DNA of 64,000 nt from Albula goreensis. Its lineage: Eukaryota > Chordata > Actinopteri > Albuliformes > Albulidae. Below are positions 10,949-22,483 of the stretch, piece by piece (position 1 is the stretch's first letter; each line of letters begins with the position of its first letter). The notes beneath the pieces were generated by a model. That model was not told the origin of the DNA, did no database searches, and saw nothing but the letters and a program-made list of their open reading frames with translations. Both the position numbers and the translations under genes were made by a program. Location: positions 310,001 through 374,000 of the forward strand of contig CM040746.1 of the NCBI GenBank assembly GCA_022829145.1, written 5' to 3'.

Positions 10949-11189
10949 TCTCTCCAGCGCACTCTGATGAAGCTGAAGAAGGAAGAGTTCAAACAGTTTC
11001 AGAGCCATCTGAGTCATGATTACCCAGAATGCATTGATAGACAACAGGAGGACCTTGAGGCCCTGCACATAGTTGAGAAGATGCTGGAGACCTGTGGCAG
11101 TGACAGATCTCTGAAGATCACACTCCACATCCTGAGGACCATAAAGCAGAAGGATCTCGCTGAATCATTGGAGAGAGATGAGCAGAAGA
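10949..11189 (+). CDS. NLR-1 pyrin domain (PYD) exon
   Basis: The 241-bp exon lies between acceptor TTTATTTCAG and donor GTAAGA and is open throughout. It encodes about 80 residues with the pyrin death-fold pattern: LMKLKKEEFKQFQSHL (helix 1-2), then LEALHIVEKMLETCG, and SLKITLHILRTIKQKDLAE (last helices). Pyrin domains make homotypic contacts with adaptors such as ASC, so an intact protein would be expected to act in inflammasome-type assembly. The exon ends in phase 1 and matches exactly the two-base start of the FISNA-NACHT exon. The 5' join to the phase-1 repeat exons does not fit directly. Either another exon intervenes, a different acceptor in the upstream array is used, or the pyrin exon begins a separate transcript. 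Confidence 0.85.
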
Positions 11190-11696
11190 GTAAGAGTTTT
11201 ACACATGCTAAAATAAGCCAGGTGGTTCTGATATAACCTGAGAATGAGCAACCCATATCACACATGTAAGAATAAGCAGTTTTTAGAATACAAAATAAAA
11301 AATCTGCAAAACCATTTCCTCATCTCTATTTCAAATAACATGTTGTTTGACTGAAAAGTGTGTGTAATTGTAAGAGAACTGAACACACAGTTTAATGTAA
11401 ACATTGGAAAAGATCATTAATACAGATGAAAAAGCAGTGGCAGAATCACTCTGGTATGTTAACAGTTTTCTAACTGAAAACGAAGAGGGATATGGAACAT
11501 GCAAGGTCCTAATTGAATGATAAAAAATATGAATGTGGGGAAAAAAGACTGTATTTTAGTGTGTTGTACCACTCAACCTGTTCAGACATCTAAAGAATAA
11601 CACAACAAACAACAGCCACAGAATGAAAACAAACTTATAACTATTTATGATATTAAAACTGTTACTAAGCTAATAAAATTGTGTGTTTTTAACATA
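11190..11696 (+). other. NLR-1 intron, nothing recognised
   Basis: AT-rich intron sequence between the pyrin exon and a MITE. No further signal was seen. Confidence 0.4.
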
Positions 11697-12085
11697 CAGG
11701 TAGTCGTCGACTTACGACCGTGTTTGGTTACGACTGACCGGTCGTAACCTGATCTGGTTGTAAGTCGGCCTATGTTAAATTACCGTAAGTATATTATGCT
11801 GTGTAATGATATTTTAATCACCTTAAAGTCATATATTATCACCATTTTCTCCGTTCATTACTGTTACTGCATAACCCTTGTATCACCACTGTCTTAGTAC
11901 TATAGTGTAGTGTACTGTATGTACTGCACTGTTATTACTTTTCTACAAGTTTGTTTAAAAATTAAACCTTTATTTAGTTAACTTTGCTCACTTAGCTCAC
12001 TCGCTTGCCAGACATACCAGTCGTGGTCATGGTCATAAAGTCGAAGAGTCATAAGTTGCATAGGTCGTAAGTCAACGACTACCTG
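11697..12085. mobile_element. Tc1/mariner-type MITE, 389 bp
   Basis: Long terminal inverted repeats, CAGGTAGTCGTCGACTTACG at the left and its near-complement ending CAACGACTACCTG at the right, are flanked by TA on both sides (11695-11696 and 12086-12087). No transposase is encoded. It sits in the intron between the pyrin and FISNA-NACHT exons. The TA target site fits the Tc1/mariner superfamily. Confidence 0.85.
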
Positions 12086-12502
12086 TATATTGAAAAGGTT
12101 TTAAAAATTTTATCTAAACTGAGTGGCCCTCTCCACCATGCTGTGATGCTGCCTGCACAGTTTAGAGAAGATAAACTTGATTATTTATACTGCTATGTGT
12201 TTATATATATATGACTGTAGTAATATCTGTCAGTACATGTTCACTTAATGTCATAGGTTTTCTCCTTATTCAAGGGCACTCCACTTTGGTAAGATCCTAA
12301 GCTGTATAATTCCCTTACTTCTTGTAGCAAGGGAGAATCATTATCTGTTCACTGAATGTGCAGATTGTTGGAGTGTTGTGTGAGACACTGTGTGACAGAG
12401 TTGCGTAACATACCATATCAAAGTAAAACATTTACAGTCATCTTTTCAATGAATAATTGTTAAATTTTTTTGAAAATTATTTTTCATATTTTTTATTCTC
12501 AG

Positions 12503-14025
12503 AAAAACACACAAGAGCCCAACAGACACTGAAAGCTGATCTGAAGAAGAAGTTTGGATGCATATTTGAAGGTTTAGTACAGCAGGGCCACCCAACCCTC
12601 CTCAATGAGATCTATACAGAGCTCTACATCACAGAGGGGGGAGGTGGGGGGGTCAATAATGAACATGAGGTCAGACAGATTGAGGCAGCATCAAAGAAAC
12701 AAACCACACAGGAGACTGCAATCCTCTGCAATGACATCTTTAAACCTTTACCTGGACAGAATAAACCCATCAGAACTGTGCTTTCAAAGGGCATCGCTGG
12801 CATTGGGAAAACTGTCTCCGTGCAGAAGTTCATTCTTGACTGGGCAGAAGGAAAAGCCAATTAGGACATTAAGTTAATCTTCGCTCTTCCTTTCCGAGAC
12901 CTGAACTTAATGAAGGAGAGAGAATTCAGTCTGATGGAACTTTTCCAGCACTACTTTCCACAGTTGAAAGAGATTGAAAGTGTTGAACATGATGAAGTCA
13001 AAGTTGTGTTCATCTTTGATGGTCTGGATGAGTGTCGACTTCCTCTAGATTTCCAGAACAATGAGATCCAGGAGTCTCTACATCATGTGTCACATTCCAG
13101 TCTTCTGCTGGATTTCTGCTACAGTTCTGGAGACATTGTTGGGTAAAGCAGACAGTGGAGAACTGCCCAGAACTCTGACTGAAATGTACACACACTTCCT
13201 GCTCATTCAGACCGATGTGAAGAATCAGAAGTATCATGGCACCAGTGAGACAAACCCAAAGAGCTCAGCATCAGATGCAGAAATGATCCTGAAACTGGGG
13301 ACACTGGCTTTTCTACAGCTGGAAAAGGGCAATCTGATATTCTATGAAGAGGACCTGAAAGAGAGTGGCATTGATGTCAGGGAAGCTTCAGTGTACTCTG
13401 GGGTGTGCACAGAAATCTTTAAAGAGGAGTCTGGGTTGCATCAGGAGAAAGTCTACTGCTTTGTGCATCTGAGCATTCAGGAGTTTCTGGCTGCCTTGTT
13501 TGCATTTCATTCATGTGTAAATGAGAACAGAAATGTACTCAGAACAGGAACTGACAGGAACAGTGAGCTGACTGACTTACACATGAGTGCAGTGGATCAG
13601 GCCTTACAGAGTAAGAATGGACACCTGGACCTTTTCCTCCGATTCCTTCTGGGCCTCTCACTGGACTCCTCTCAGACTATCTTGGGAGACGTACTGAAGC
13701 AGAGAAGCAGATCAGAATGCATTAAGGAAACAGTCCAGTACGTTAAGCAAAAGATCAGAGAAGAGTCCTCAGCAGAGAGGACCATCAATCTGTTCCACTG
13801 TCTGAATGAACTGAATGACAACTCTCTAGTGGAGGAAATCCAGACCTCCCTGAGGTCAGGAAGACTTTCTGATAAAGAGCTGGAACCACACCAATGCTCA
13901 GCTCTGGCCTTTGTGTTACTGATGTCAGAGGAGGTCCTGGATGAGTTTGACTTGAAGACGTACAACACATCAGCAGCAGGTCAGCAGAGACTGGTACCAG
14001 TAGTGAGGAACTGCAGGAAGGCCAA
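12503..14025 (+). pseudogene. NLR-1 FISNA-NACHT exon (nonsense codon plus frame-shifting deletion)
   Basis: The large exon of fish NLRC3-like genes lies between acceptor TATTCTCAG and donor GTGAGT. It starts with the FISNA segment ([15 protein letters not shown], then [14 protein letters not shown] and [20 protein letters not shown]). The NACHT ATPase follows with Walker A GIAGIGKT and Walker B VVFIFDGLDE. Later parts include the [11 protein letters not shown] stretch, the winged-helix/superhelical region and the end at VVRNCRKAK. Two lesions are visible. CAG has become TAG at 12862-12864, just after DWAEGKAN. Near 13063 the reading jumps from DFQNNEI to [13 protein letters not shown], dropping roughly 95-100 family-typical codons (sensor region and following linker) and shifting frame. 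The upstream and downstream parts are otherwise well preserved, so inactivation looks recent. It could still be transcribed. A sequencing error could explain the stop but not the deletion. Confidence 0.9.
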
Positions 14026-15586
14026 GTGAGTACTGGTAAATCATTCATAATGCAAATGATTGATACTGATATTTGCATAAACAGTTTATAATTGTGTGAG
14101 AATAAAGTGCATGAATCAAGCTTACCTATATCATGACCAAAAGTATCATGTATCTTCAGAAAAAGTTAATGAATGATATTTCAGAAGGTAATATTTTCTG
14201 TTCCATTTTCATATACCCCTATAGTAAAAAACCAATGGTAAAATACTGTAATCTGAATGTGATATTATAGTTGAACAACTGGCCATGTAGGATGCAGAAA
14301 ATTAATCTACAATTTGAAATGAATTCAATAGCATTTTTATACTTCCATCTTAAGTGTCAAACCTCACTGCAATTTAGGTCTTTCTCATCTCCACAGCATC
14401 CTTTCTGAATTTGGAATTTGTGCTCTAGGTATAGAGATAGGAGTTTGGGTGGGGGGACTCTTATTCTTCCCTCTCTATGGAGGTTCCAGAACCTCTCCAG
14501 GGCATTAGCATTTTAAAGCTAACCTCAAAGTGGGGCCTGGAACCTTCACCTCCAAACAGGTCATGCTGGGCATTTTGGTCTCTGTCTGTGGAGGATGGGT
14601 GGGGTGTTGTGCCATCCTTATTGTTCTGTCCACTGGCTCTGTCATGTGAAATTTGATCCGCCTGGGAAATTTGATCCAGCCTGATGCGACAATGGGTTCT
14701 GAACAGCAGATATAGTGTCTCTGTTGAGAAATAAAAAACTAAAGGTAAATACATATTTTACAAATCTTACAGAATAAAAGAAAATTTTCTGAAACCCACA
14801 TCACAGATTGTGGGTTAAAACATTTTTTCAGAGTTTACAGAGTTTCATTTTTTACCATTTTAAATAATAAGTAGAGCGCAGAGTGCAGATCTACTTAAGC
14901 AAACAGAGACAATGCACATTTTGTGTTTTCAAATATTTTTCTGTTTTCAAGTGAATATTATGTTAGTGTTCAATAAATGTTTATTGGAATCAAAAACAAA
15001 GAGATGCTGCTGAGTGCTGCTGTTTATTTAATTTTTTATTTATTTATGTAAGTTTAAACATTTTTGTTCTCTCTCAGAAAAAAGGAGATGCTGCAAACTG
15101 CTGATAAATGCTGTTAAGTGCACAAAATTAACTTTATTTTTCATTCATTTTTTTTACTATGCTTAGTTTTTTGATTACCTGTGAACATGTATTTAGGTGA
15201 TACATGTTTTTATTTAAAATAAGTGCACTGCAGGCAGAGTGTAGATCTACTCAAGCAAACAGAGATAGTGCAGACAATAACATTAGTGTTAACCTGAAAA
15301 AGACTGTGGAAAAGGTAGCTGGGCCATTAGCCCCACATTCTGACAAAACTGAATAGAGGAAAATGAGCTATTTGGGCCAGAACCTCAGCTGTAGAACTGT
15401 CAGACATGAGCAGGACATCTTATTCTCAGGTGTAAAGTGCTGCAGTTGGAGAGTGTAGCACAGACATCTTCATCAGAACATTGTAGATCTTACAGTCCTC
15501 AATATCACTCTTTATCAGTGAGCACTATCAATACTACATTTAAAATATTAAGTGTTAAATATTAAAACATCACCTCTTTCTTTCAG
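14026..15586 (+). other. NLR-1 intron between NACHT and LRR exons
   Basis: AT-rich intron. The first 80 bases resemble the corresponding intron of NLR-2 (63168 downward, minus strand). A stretch with GCAGATCTACTTAAGCAAAC near 14884 recurs imperfectly near 15240, a small internal duplication. No exon was recognised. Confidence 0.5.
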
Positions 15587-15760
15587 ACTTGGCAGCTGTG
15601 TTCTTACAAAGAAGTCCTGTGAAATTGTGGCCTCAGCTCTCCAGTCATCAAACTCACCCCTAAGAGAGCTGGACCTCAGCTACAGTAACCTGGGAGATTC
15701 AGGAGTGAAGCTGCTCTGTGCTGGACTGAAGAGTCCAAACTGTAAACTACAGACACTGGG
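15587..15760 (+). CDS. NLR-1 LRR exon 1
   Basis: A 174-bp exon, the standard size of one LRR-pair exon in fish NLRs, between TTTCTTTCAG and GTGAGT. It reads [20 protein letters not shown], then [20 protein letters not shown] and [10 protein letters not shown], the ribonuclease-inhibitor-type pattern. Its phase (one leading base, two trailing) fits the NACHT exon upstream and the next LRR exon. LRRs form the ligand-sensing or autoinhibitory horseshoe. The exon is open. Confidence 0.9.
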
Positions 15761-15839
15761 GTGAGTAGGCTGTGTACATTGTGACCTTTAATAAATAGAG
15801 TTAGTGATTATGGCTCCATACAGAGAAACGTTGAAGAAC

Positions 15840-16663
15840 TCCTTCTCTCATTTTAATCCTCTCTCCCCAGCCTTTCTTCCTTTGTCTACATTAGTCCCAT
15901 CCCTCTCTTCTTGCTCTTCTATCACAGCAAAGTAAAACACCGGTGTTGGTCTTCCTTTAATTATTACGTCTTGCTTCGATTGAAAATTCAGTTTAGAAAA
16001 ATGTTTGACTTTGGATATATAATCCTCCATTGTGAAAGTAAGGCTGGACGAGAGGAAAAAAAATAAACAGATCGCTGCACTTGACTTGCAAACTGTAATC
16101 ACGGACTTTAAGATTGAGGCTAGTTCGCTGCCACATACTCTGCAGCTGCGGAGTTGTATAAGAATCTCTGGGCTCACAAGCGCCCCCTACCATGCGGCAA
16201 GGGAACTACCTGCCTCACCTAGTGCCTCTTCACTGCCGTTTTATGATCGCTGAGCGCATGAAACACGTTACACACATACATTATATACATCAGCTAAACT
16301 ATGGAAAGTCAGAGAATTTATTTAAAGTGTTTGAAACATTTTATTGGTGACATACAGAGACACAGTAACACGCTCTCATTGCATGTCATGCCAGCACAGT
16401 TTGTTTGGGATTGCACAATCCAAGGTGAGGCTCAGCTCGCTGTTGCTGCACCGTGCATCATTTCCCTGTATTTGAACGGGAAATGCGAAAATTCTGCAAT
16501 TTGAATAAAAAAATAATAAAAATTATTAAAATTATATTGAAAATAAGTTTATAGTACAAATCACTGGATAAATATAAACACTTCATACATATTTTTTCTC
16601 ATTCATTTCCTTGATGACAGGTGAGGCTCTGCCTCCCCTGCCTCTCCTGACCGTATGTCACTG
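15840..16663 (-). mobile_element. hAT-like element fragment with transposase N-terminus
   Basis: On the minus strand the piece begins at 16663 with CAGTGACATACGGTCAGGAG, like a hAT terminus. An ATG at 16030 opens MEDYISKVKHFSKLNFQSKQ followed by DVIIKGRPTP, similar to the start of ZMYM1-like hAT-derived proteins (FxxLxFxxKxxxxxxGRPTP). The coding part runs only to about 15848 and the other terminus is not found, so it is a 5' fragment inside the NLR-1 LRR intron. The family call rests on the short motif and the terminal sequence. Confidence 0.5.
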
Positions 16664-17424
16664 GTGTGTGTGTGTTCTATCCATAGACTAGTGTCAAAAC
16701 AGCAACATGCATTTTATGGTTATTTACCCTGCTCTCTTCTTTTATGGTCCCTTGCCATGCACCCAGACATGGCCTGAGAGGGACAAATGGACTCCACCCC
16801 CTAGTAAATACCCCTGAATCAGTGACCAAAGAGGCAGCAGGCTTTTCAAGCATGGCAAGGAGCAGAGCTTTACTCAGAAACTAAAACGAAACACATTTTG
16901 ACAGCCAAAATGGATGTACATTTGGGGTTAGCAGTTAAAAGCAGAATTGGCCGTGGTACAACCCTCTTTGTTGTTGATAAGCCCTAAGATGCCCCCAAAT
17001 GTAGAATCCTTTGATAAACATGCCCAACCACAGGGGCTATCACCTGTCTCTCTCTCCCTCTGGCTCCTTCCCTTTCTGGAGCATGTGTGTGTTGTGTGTG
17101 TGTGTGTGTGTGAGCATGCATGTGAGCAAGTGAACAGGTTTACTTAAACTATCCTGGAGTTACTTGTTAGAACACCTGCAGAGCCTGCAGCATGTAGGTA
17201 GCAGATAGTTTGTCGGACGTGGCGTGCCCTTTTCTTGGTGATCGCATCAACACTGAAACTGTAATAATTTGCAGAGCTTTACATGGGGAGAGGGAGAGTA
17301 GACCCTGATTAGACAGCTATTTTATCATTCCCTGATGAATATCTTTGTGAATTTTCCCATTTCTGAGCAATCAGTAATTAATTTGAACAACATTCTCCAG
17401 GCTCATATTTCAAACATTGGGCTG
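16664..17424. other. Intronic sequence, nothing assigned
   Basis: Contains a (TG)n run at 17091-17113 and otherwise mixed sequence. No coding or element signature was recognised. Confidence 0.4.
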
Positions 17425-19290
17425 CACATCATTTCAAGGTGCTTTATTGGCATGACATGGGCTGTGTTGCCAAAGCAAATGGTGCAGTTGATACAATAAC
17501 AGAACAATTAACACAAATGATAACGGGGAAAAAAGGAACAAACATGAATGCATACAATGAATGACTGTTAACTAACATTACAGTAAGATTGGTAATTGTC
17601 TCTCCCCAGGGAGTGTTTCAAAATTTGGATATATTCTTTTACATTTTTCAAAGAAGTCTTTGTTTTTTTTGTTTTTTAAAGTCAATAAAGCATGCAAAGC
17701 TTTTTCCTTTGTTAATTTGGTGAACATGTTTATCTATGAGGGTGTATAGGGTGTAAATATGATCTGTTGTGCGATGTTTTGGGAGGAATCCAACTTGACT
17801 CTTACTCAAGACACTGTGCTCGGTAAGGAAGATGCTACAAAATAACTTCCCCAGATTACTGCTTACACAGATGCCTCGGTAATTATTGGGGTCTAATTTA
17901 TCTTCACTCTTATAAATTGGGGATATAAGCCCTTGGTTCCAGGTGTCAGGGAAGCAGCCAGGACTTAGTGATAGACTGAATAATTTCAGTAGGGCCTCTT
18001 ATATTAACTGGTTACTATATTTAAGCATCTCATTTATGTTGTCACAAGACTTTTCTTGGTTTTAGTGTTCTGAGATGCTCAGTTAATTCCTGCATTGTGA
18101 TTGGTGTCAGTTGGGTTTTGGTTGTCTTTGATCGAATGTTCAATTGTTTTCCATTTCAATTTCAATTTGTTCTATTGTTAATTTGTTTTGTGCAATGTCC
18201 ATATTCAGGTTTTCAAAATATTGTTACCAAACTGAGCCATTTTTTGAAGTCGAAATGAAATTATTCCACGTTTCCCAGAATTAGTTGTGATTAATTGATT
18301 TTTCAATTGATGTCAATGAGAGTTTTTTTAATGTTGTTCTCTTTGTTCTGTTTCAGAGTATTTTTGTATTGTTTTCTTTTTCTAATTTTTATTTACCCTG
18401 ATTTTTTCCCTTTTTTGCCAAACCTGAATGTTCAACTGAACTTCTTAACCTTACTACAACACCTGCCCTGACAGCTGTGGGAGGAGAAGTCGAGCATGTG
18501 ACTCCTCTGATTCACGTGACGACGCTCTCGTTTCTTTTCACGTTGTGGCTGCACCAACAACCACACTGCCTATGACGTCAGATGAAAAACGTAGTCAGTG
18601 TACAGTTGGTTCGTGCCGCCGCAAGTTTCCGTAACTTTTTCCAAATTTAAGTTACATTCATCATCAAACCATTTGTCTTTATATTGTTTGAGTTACAATT
18701 CTTGTGATTTCAGGTGAGTTAAGAGCTTTGCTGAATTCTTCTACACTGTGTGGAGCCCATCTGTATGAGTGTTTTAGATCGTACAACTTCCTGGGCTGTG
18801 TCTGTATGTTGTCTGGCTCATTTGTTCTGTTTATATATACAATGATTTGACTGTGGTCTGATAGGGAGGTTTGTTGCCTGACAGGGAATGCATTTATGGA
18901 GGAGGGGTCCACATCTGTAATGGCATAATCTGCCACACTGTTCCCAAGAGCTGAGCTGTAAGTGAACCTTCCAAAGGAGTCCCCTCTGATCCTACCGTTA
19001 ATGATAAACAGACCCAAGGTTTGACAGAGAGACACAACCTGTCTATCATTTTTTTTAATTACATTGTCGTGGCTGTTAGTGGTTTTAATGATTGGAGTGT
19101 GGTACATAGGAGATTGACCAAAGATGTTTTTGTTTCGTTCAGTGGTGAGGAAGTCAGGGAGAGTACCTGTCCTGGAGTTTAGGTCTCCACAGAGCAGCAC
19201 ACTTGCCTGGGCCTGGAAGTGGCAGACGTCTGTGTGCAGATGTGTGGAAATGTAGTTCCATTGTCCCTACACCCCCCTTTGGTCTCAGGA
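17425..19290 (-). mobile_element. Non-LTR retrotransposon (LINE), decayed EN-RT copy
   Basis: Minus-strand reading gives an apurinic-type endonuclease with LLCGDLNSRTG (about 19195), LFIINGRIRGDSFGRFTY and SDHSQI (about 18860). It is followed by reverse-transcriptase blocks including GCFPDTWNQGLISPIYKS, DPNNYRGICVSSNLGKLFCS and SQVGFLPKHRTTDHIYTL (about 17960-17750). The 3' end near 17430 carries AATAAAGCACCTTGAA, a typical fish LINE tail. The frame is broken in several places and the catalytic end of RT is decayed. A GC-richer stretch at 18460-18660 does not match the LINE and may be a separate insertion. Clade is not assigned. Confidence 0.8.
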
Positions 19291-19479
19291 TGCGGCTTAA
19301 GCCAGTATTCCTTTAGAGCGCAAAAGTCATTCAACATTCCACAGGTCCTCAATTTCATTTGACATGTTACAACAGTTTGGCAAATCTGGGCAGTTTATGC
19401 ACTCCTGTTGACATTTGGGCAGTTATGTGTAACATTTAACCAATCATGAATAACATATCAAAAGAGAGATAAGTGATAA

Positions 19480-19575
19480 CAACACAGACAACCAGTTATA
19501 AATACAAAAGCTTTATTATTCACAATGATCAAAACATGTGTATGAAAGTGAATCTGAGTGCGTGTAGATGGCTTA
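19480..19575 (+). repeat. Direct repeat, left copy
   Basis: About 95-110 bp containing ACACAGACAACCAGTTATAA and TTTATTATTCACAATGAT. It is repeated about 2.03 kb away at 21505-21612 with roughly 10 percent differences. Both copies are followed by (GT)n and CTCCACAGGCT-type acceptor units. Confidence 0.85.
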
Positions 19576-19599
19576 GTCAGAACACACTGGTGCGTGTGA

Positions 19600-19804
19600 G
19601 CATGAGTGTGTGTGTTCTCTCCACAGGCTGGGTTGGTATATATTGTGTGTGTTCTCTCCACAGGCTTGGTTGGTGTATATTTACAGTGTGTGTGTTCTCT
19701 CCACAGGCTGGGTTGGGGTATATTTGTAAGGTGTGTGTGTGTTCTCTCCACAGGCTGGGTTGGTGTATATTTATAGTGTGTGTGTGTGTGTGTTCTCTCC
19801 ACAG
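19600..19804 (+). repeat. Minisatellite made of the LRR-2 acceptor region
   Basis: Five units of roughly 40-48 bp with the core TGTGTGTTCTCTCCACAGGC followed by TGGGTTGGTGTATATT. The last CTCCACAG is the real acceptor of the following LRR exon, and each unit also copies the first exon bases (GGCTGGG). A block of this type recurs at 21640-21735. Confidence 0.9.
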
Positions 19805-19978
19805 GCTGGGATGGTGTAATCTCACAGAGGGCTGCTGTGATGATCTGGCCTCAGTCCTGCGTTCTCCACACTCAGAGCTGAGAGATCTGGAGCTCAGAGA
19901 CAACGAGCTGCAGGATTCAGGAGTGAGAGCGCTCTCTGCTGGACTGGAGGACCCACACTGTAAACTGCAGAGACTGGG
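19805..19978 (+). CDS. NLR-1 LRR exon 2
   Basis: A 174-bp exon between CTCTCCACAG and GTGAGT, open. It reads [40 protein letters not shown] and PHCKLQRLG. Phase matches LRR exons 1 and 3. The acceptor is preceded by four decoy copies of itself. Confidence 0.9.
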
Positions 19979-21504
19979 GTGAGTAACAAACACAAAACCC
20001 CTCTTTTATGAAGGGCTCTAATGTGAATACGTATTCCACTGATATTAACAATGACTCAGACTAAAGCTTTCTGTTCACTTTGCACAGTCAACCCGTGATT
20101 TTAAAATGTGTTTTTCCAAAAGGAATTTCAGTGTTCATAAGGGAATAAAATACTAAATTGTTACTTTTGAAAATTATTCATTCAGTATTACAATATTAAT
20201 TATATACCTTCATTTATAGAAAACAAAGAAGTAAATGAGTCAGTCCCATTTATTAAAATAATGTGTATATTTCTAATTCAACAGCCCTGTTATTTTATAG
20301 TAGAGATACTGTAAGGTGCATCTTGGATAAAAATTACAGTATGGAAAGTTGGCGCTGAATTTCCCGCTAGCATAGGCAATAAAATCAACGGCAGTTCTGT
20401 TCTGAAGAGTTGTGTTTTTTCTCCTCTAAATTTTAAAAAGTATTGATGATGGTGTCAATATTGTCTCAGATTGTTCGACAGTATCAGTAAGATATCAATA
20501 AGATCTTAATGGTACCCATCCCTAGTGAGAGGTAACTGTAGTGAAACACAGTTTGTGTTCCCTGTGTGGAGGGGGATAAATCATACGGTTGTCAGAAGGT
20601 TCGTGCTGAGATCTTCTGGTCCCCCCTTTGGAAGGGTGCACAGGGAAACTGGCTTCATTCTCCTGCTGGGAGGAAAAATTGGAGATTAAAAACACTCTCT
20701 GGTGAGAATGTTCCACTTCTCTCTCAGAGGCAAAGGGTTAGATGACAACGGTCTGGGGAGTGATCTCTTATCTGATGCTGTAAAGCATAAGTGCTGCTCA
20801 GCCCATAGGTTTGTCCCTTATGTCCAGAGTTTCTTAGAGAGCCCATCTCTTCCTGGTGCAGGTGAGATGAGGTCCATAAAGTTACATCAGCACAGCCAGA
20901 GGATTAAAGACCTGAATAGACTGAAAAGTTTGGGTTAGAGGAAGTAGAAAAATGATGCTCAGAGCAGCCTGAATCACAAGTAGACCCCCCTTTCCCCTTT
21001 TCACTGTGTGAAGAGTGAGATATCAGCACATAGTCTGATGTGGTTTCCACTGAAACGCTGCTCAGTGAATTAGAGTGGAACCTGAGGTCAGCTAGACCGG
21101 ATATTGGACCCAGATCAGAATGCAAAGTGTTTCTGTGCACCTGGTTATATGTGGCTCCTTGCAGAATTGAGGTGAGTGGGGATGAAAATGTTAACCACTG
21201 AAAGAAAAGAAGGCGTGTCATGTGACTGCAGTACTGCAGAGCATTCACTTTTAAGATGGAAAAATTCCTCTCGGTAGGAGCAGAGATCTGATTTGGCAGA
21301 ATGCAAATCATCTAGATACTGCAGAGCTTTTTTGCTAAAGGTTTGTAGATCTTGGAGGATGTTTGTTTTGAGCTTTCAGGTTTACAATCTCACTCCCTAG
21401 TTCCTCGTTTTGCAAAGGAGGGCAAGACTGGCTTGCCTTGAGATCTAACCAATTTTGAAGGCTTTGTTCTATGAATAGAGTGGCTACAGTCAATGTTTAA
21501 GTGA
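19979..21504 (+). other. NLR-1 intron, unassigned
   Basis: The first 150 bases match the homologous intron of NLR-2 (56057 downward). From about 20520 to 21480 the sequence differs in character and is not recognised. ORFs on either strand lack domain signatures. Confidence 0.4.
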
Positions 21505-21745
21505 TAACAACACAGACAACCAGTTATAAATACAAAGGCTTTATTATTCACAATGATAAAAATATATGTACAAAAGCAAATCTGAGTGTGTGTAGATGAG
21601 TTAGTCAGAACACACATTGTGTGTGTGTGTGTGTGTGTGTGTCTGTCTGTGTGATTTCTCCACAGGCTAGGTTGGTGTATATTTGTGTGTGTTTATGTTC
21701 TCTACAAAGGCTTGGTTGATGTGTATTTATCGTGTGTGTGTGTGT
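21505..21745 (+). repeat. Direct repeat, right copy, with acceptor-type units
   Basis: Second copy of the 19480-19575 block, then (GT)n, then two units of the CTCCACAGGCT minisatellite in degenerate form. No LRR exon follows here. Instead a solo LTR interrupts the (GT)n run at 21746. Confidence 0.8.
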
Positions 21746-22445
21746 TGTGGCACCCTCGATCGTGCACGAGTTTGGGGAAACTGAAAAACAAGCTCCAGAA
21801 GCAGGAAATGAGGTGAAAGAACACAACGTTTATTGATAACGTGCTGAGGGGAGGGGAAGTGGGGCCAAACAAAACTAGGGTCCTTCCTGCCCTGGGCTCT
21901 CACTGGGACAACAGCACCTCCACCTGGCAGAGAGAGAGAGGAGACAGGGGTGAGACAAGGTGGGGGTTAGAGGGGGTTCAGTGTTGAGGGCCCCGGGGTG
22001 GTGTCTCCTGTTCCTGTCCCAAGCCTGTCTGTAGGTTCCAGTCCACTCTAGAAAGATCCACAGTTTAGTACTGGTTTCCTTTGGTTCAACGCAAACGATT
22101 ATGTCTCTTTGTGATCTTGTGGTGGCACGCAGCCCCTTACCACCAGACTGTGTAGGAGCGCTCGCTTCCTTCCTCTTCTGAGGTCCGAGGCAAGCTGCTG
22201 GTGGTTCTTCTGTCCTGGCTTAAGAGGCCTGCTGGCTGACGACTGACGCCGTTCACCTGGGGCTTCTGCCTGATGGGTAAAATGCAGCTCACCTGTGTGG
22301 GGAGGGTGCTCTCCAAGGTACTGGAGTACAACTGGCCCTCCAGCACCTTCCCTAAGGCTCTGTGTCCAGGGGATGGCCGCTCTCCATGGTGCTGCAGACG
22401 CCGCTCCCGCTTTGTGGGGCAACGGTCTGGTATCAGGGCGCCACA
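21746..22445 (-). mobile_element. Solo LTR, 700 bp
   Basis: The segment starts TGTGGCACCC and ends GGGCGCCACA, imperfect inverted LTR termini. An AATAAA on the minus strand (in CAATAAACG, near 21830) sets the likely orientation. No internal region or partner LTR is present. Both flanks are (GT)n, so the target duplication cannot be resolved. Confidence 0.65.
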
Positions 22446-22483
22446 GTGTGTGTGTGTGTGTGGAGAAAACACACACACACACG

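Noticed and set aside
13672..14078. Minus-strand ORFs of 97-98 codons opposite the NACHT exon
   Set aside because: Antisense shadows of a clear NACHT coding sequence; the same shadow appears at 62831-63400.
19458..19993. Long ORFs on both strands over the LRR-2 acceptor array
   Set aside because: GT/CA repeat translation. Only the 174-bp LRR exon within is real.
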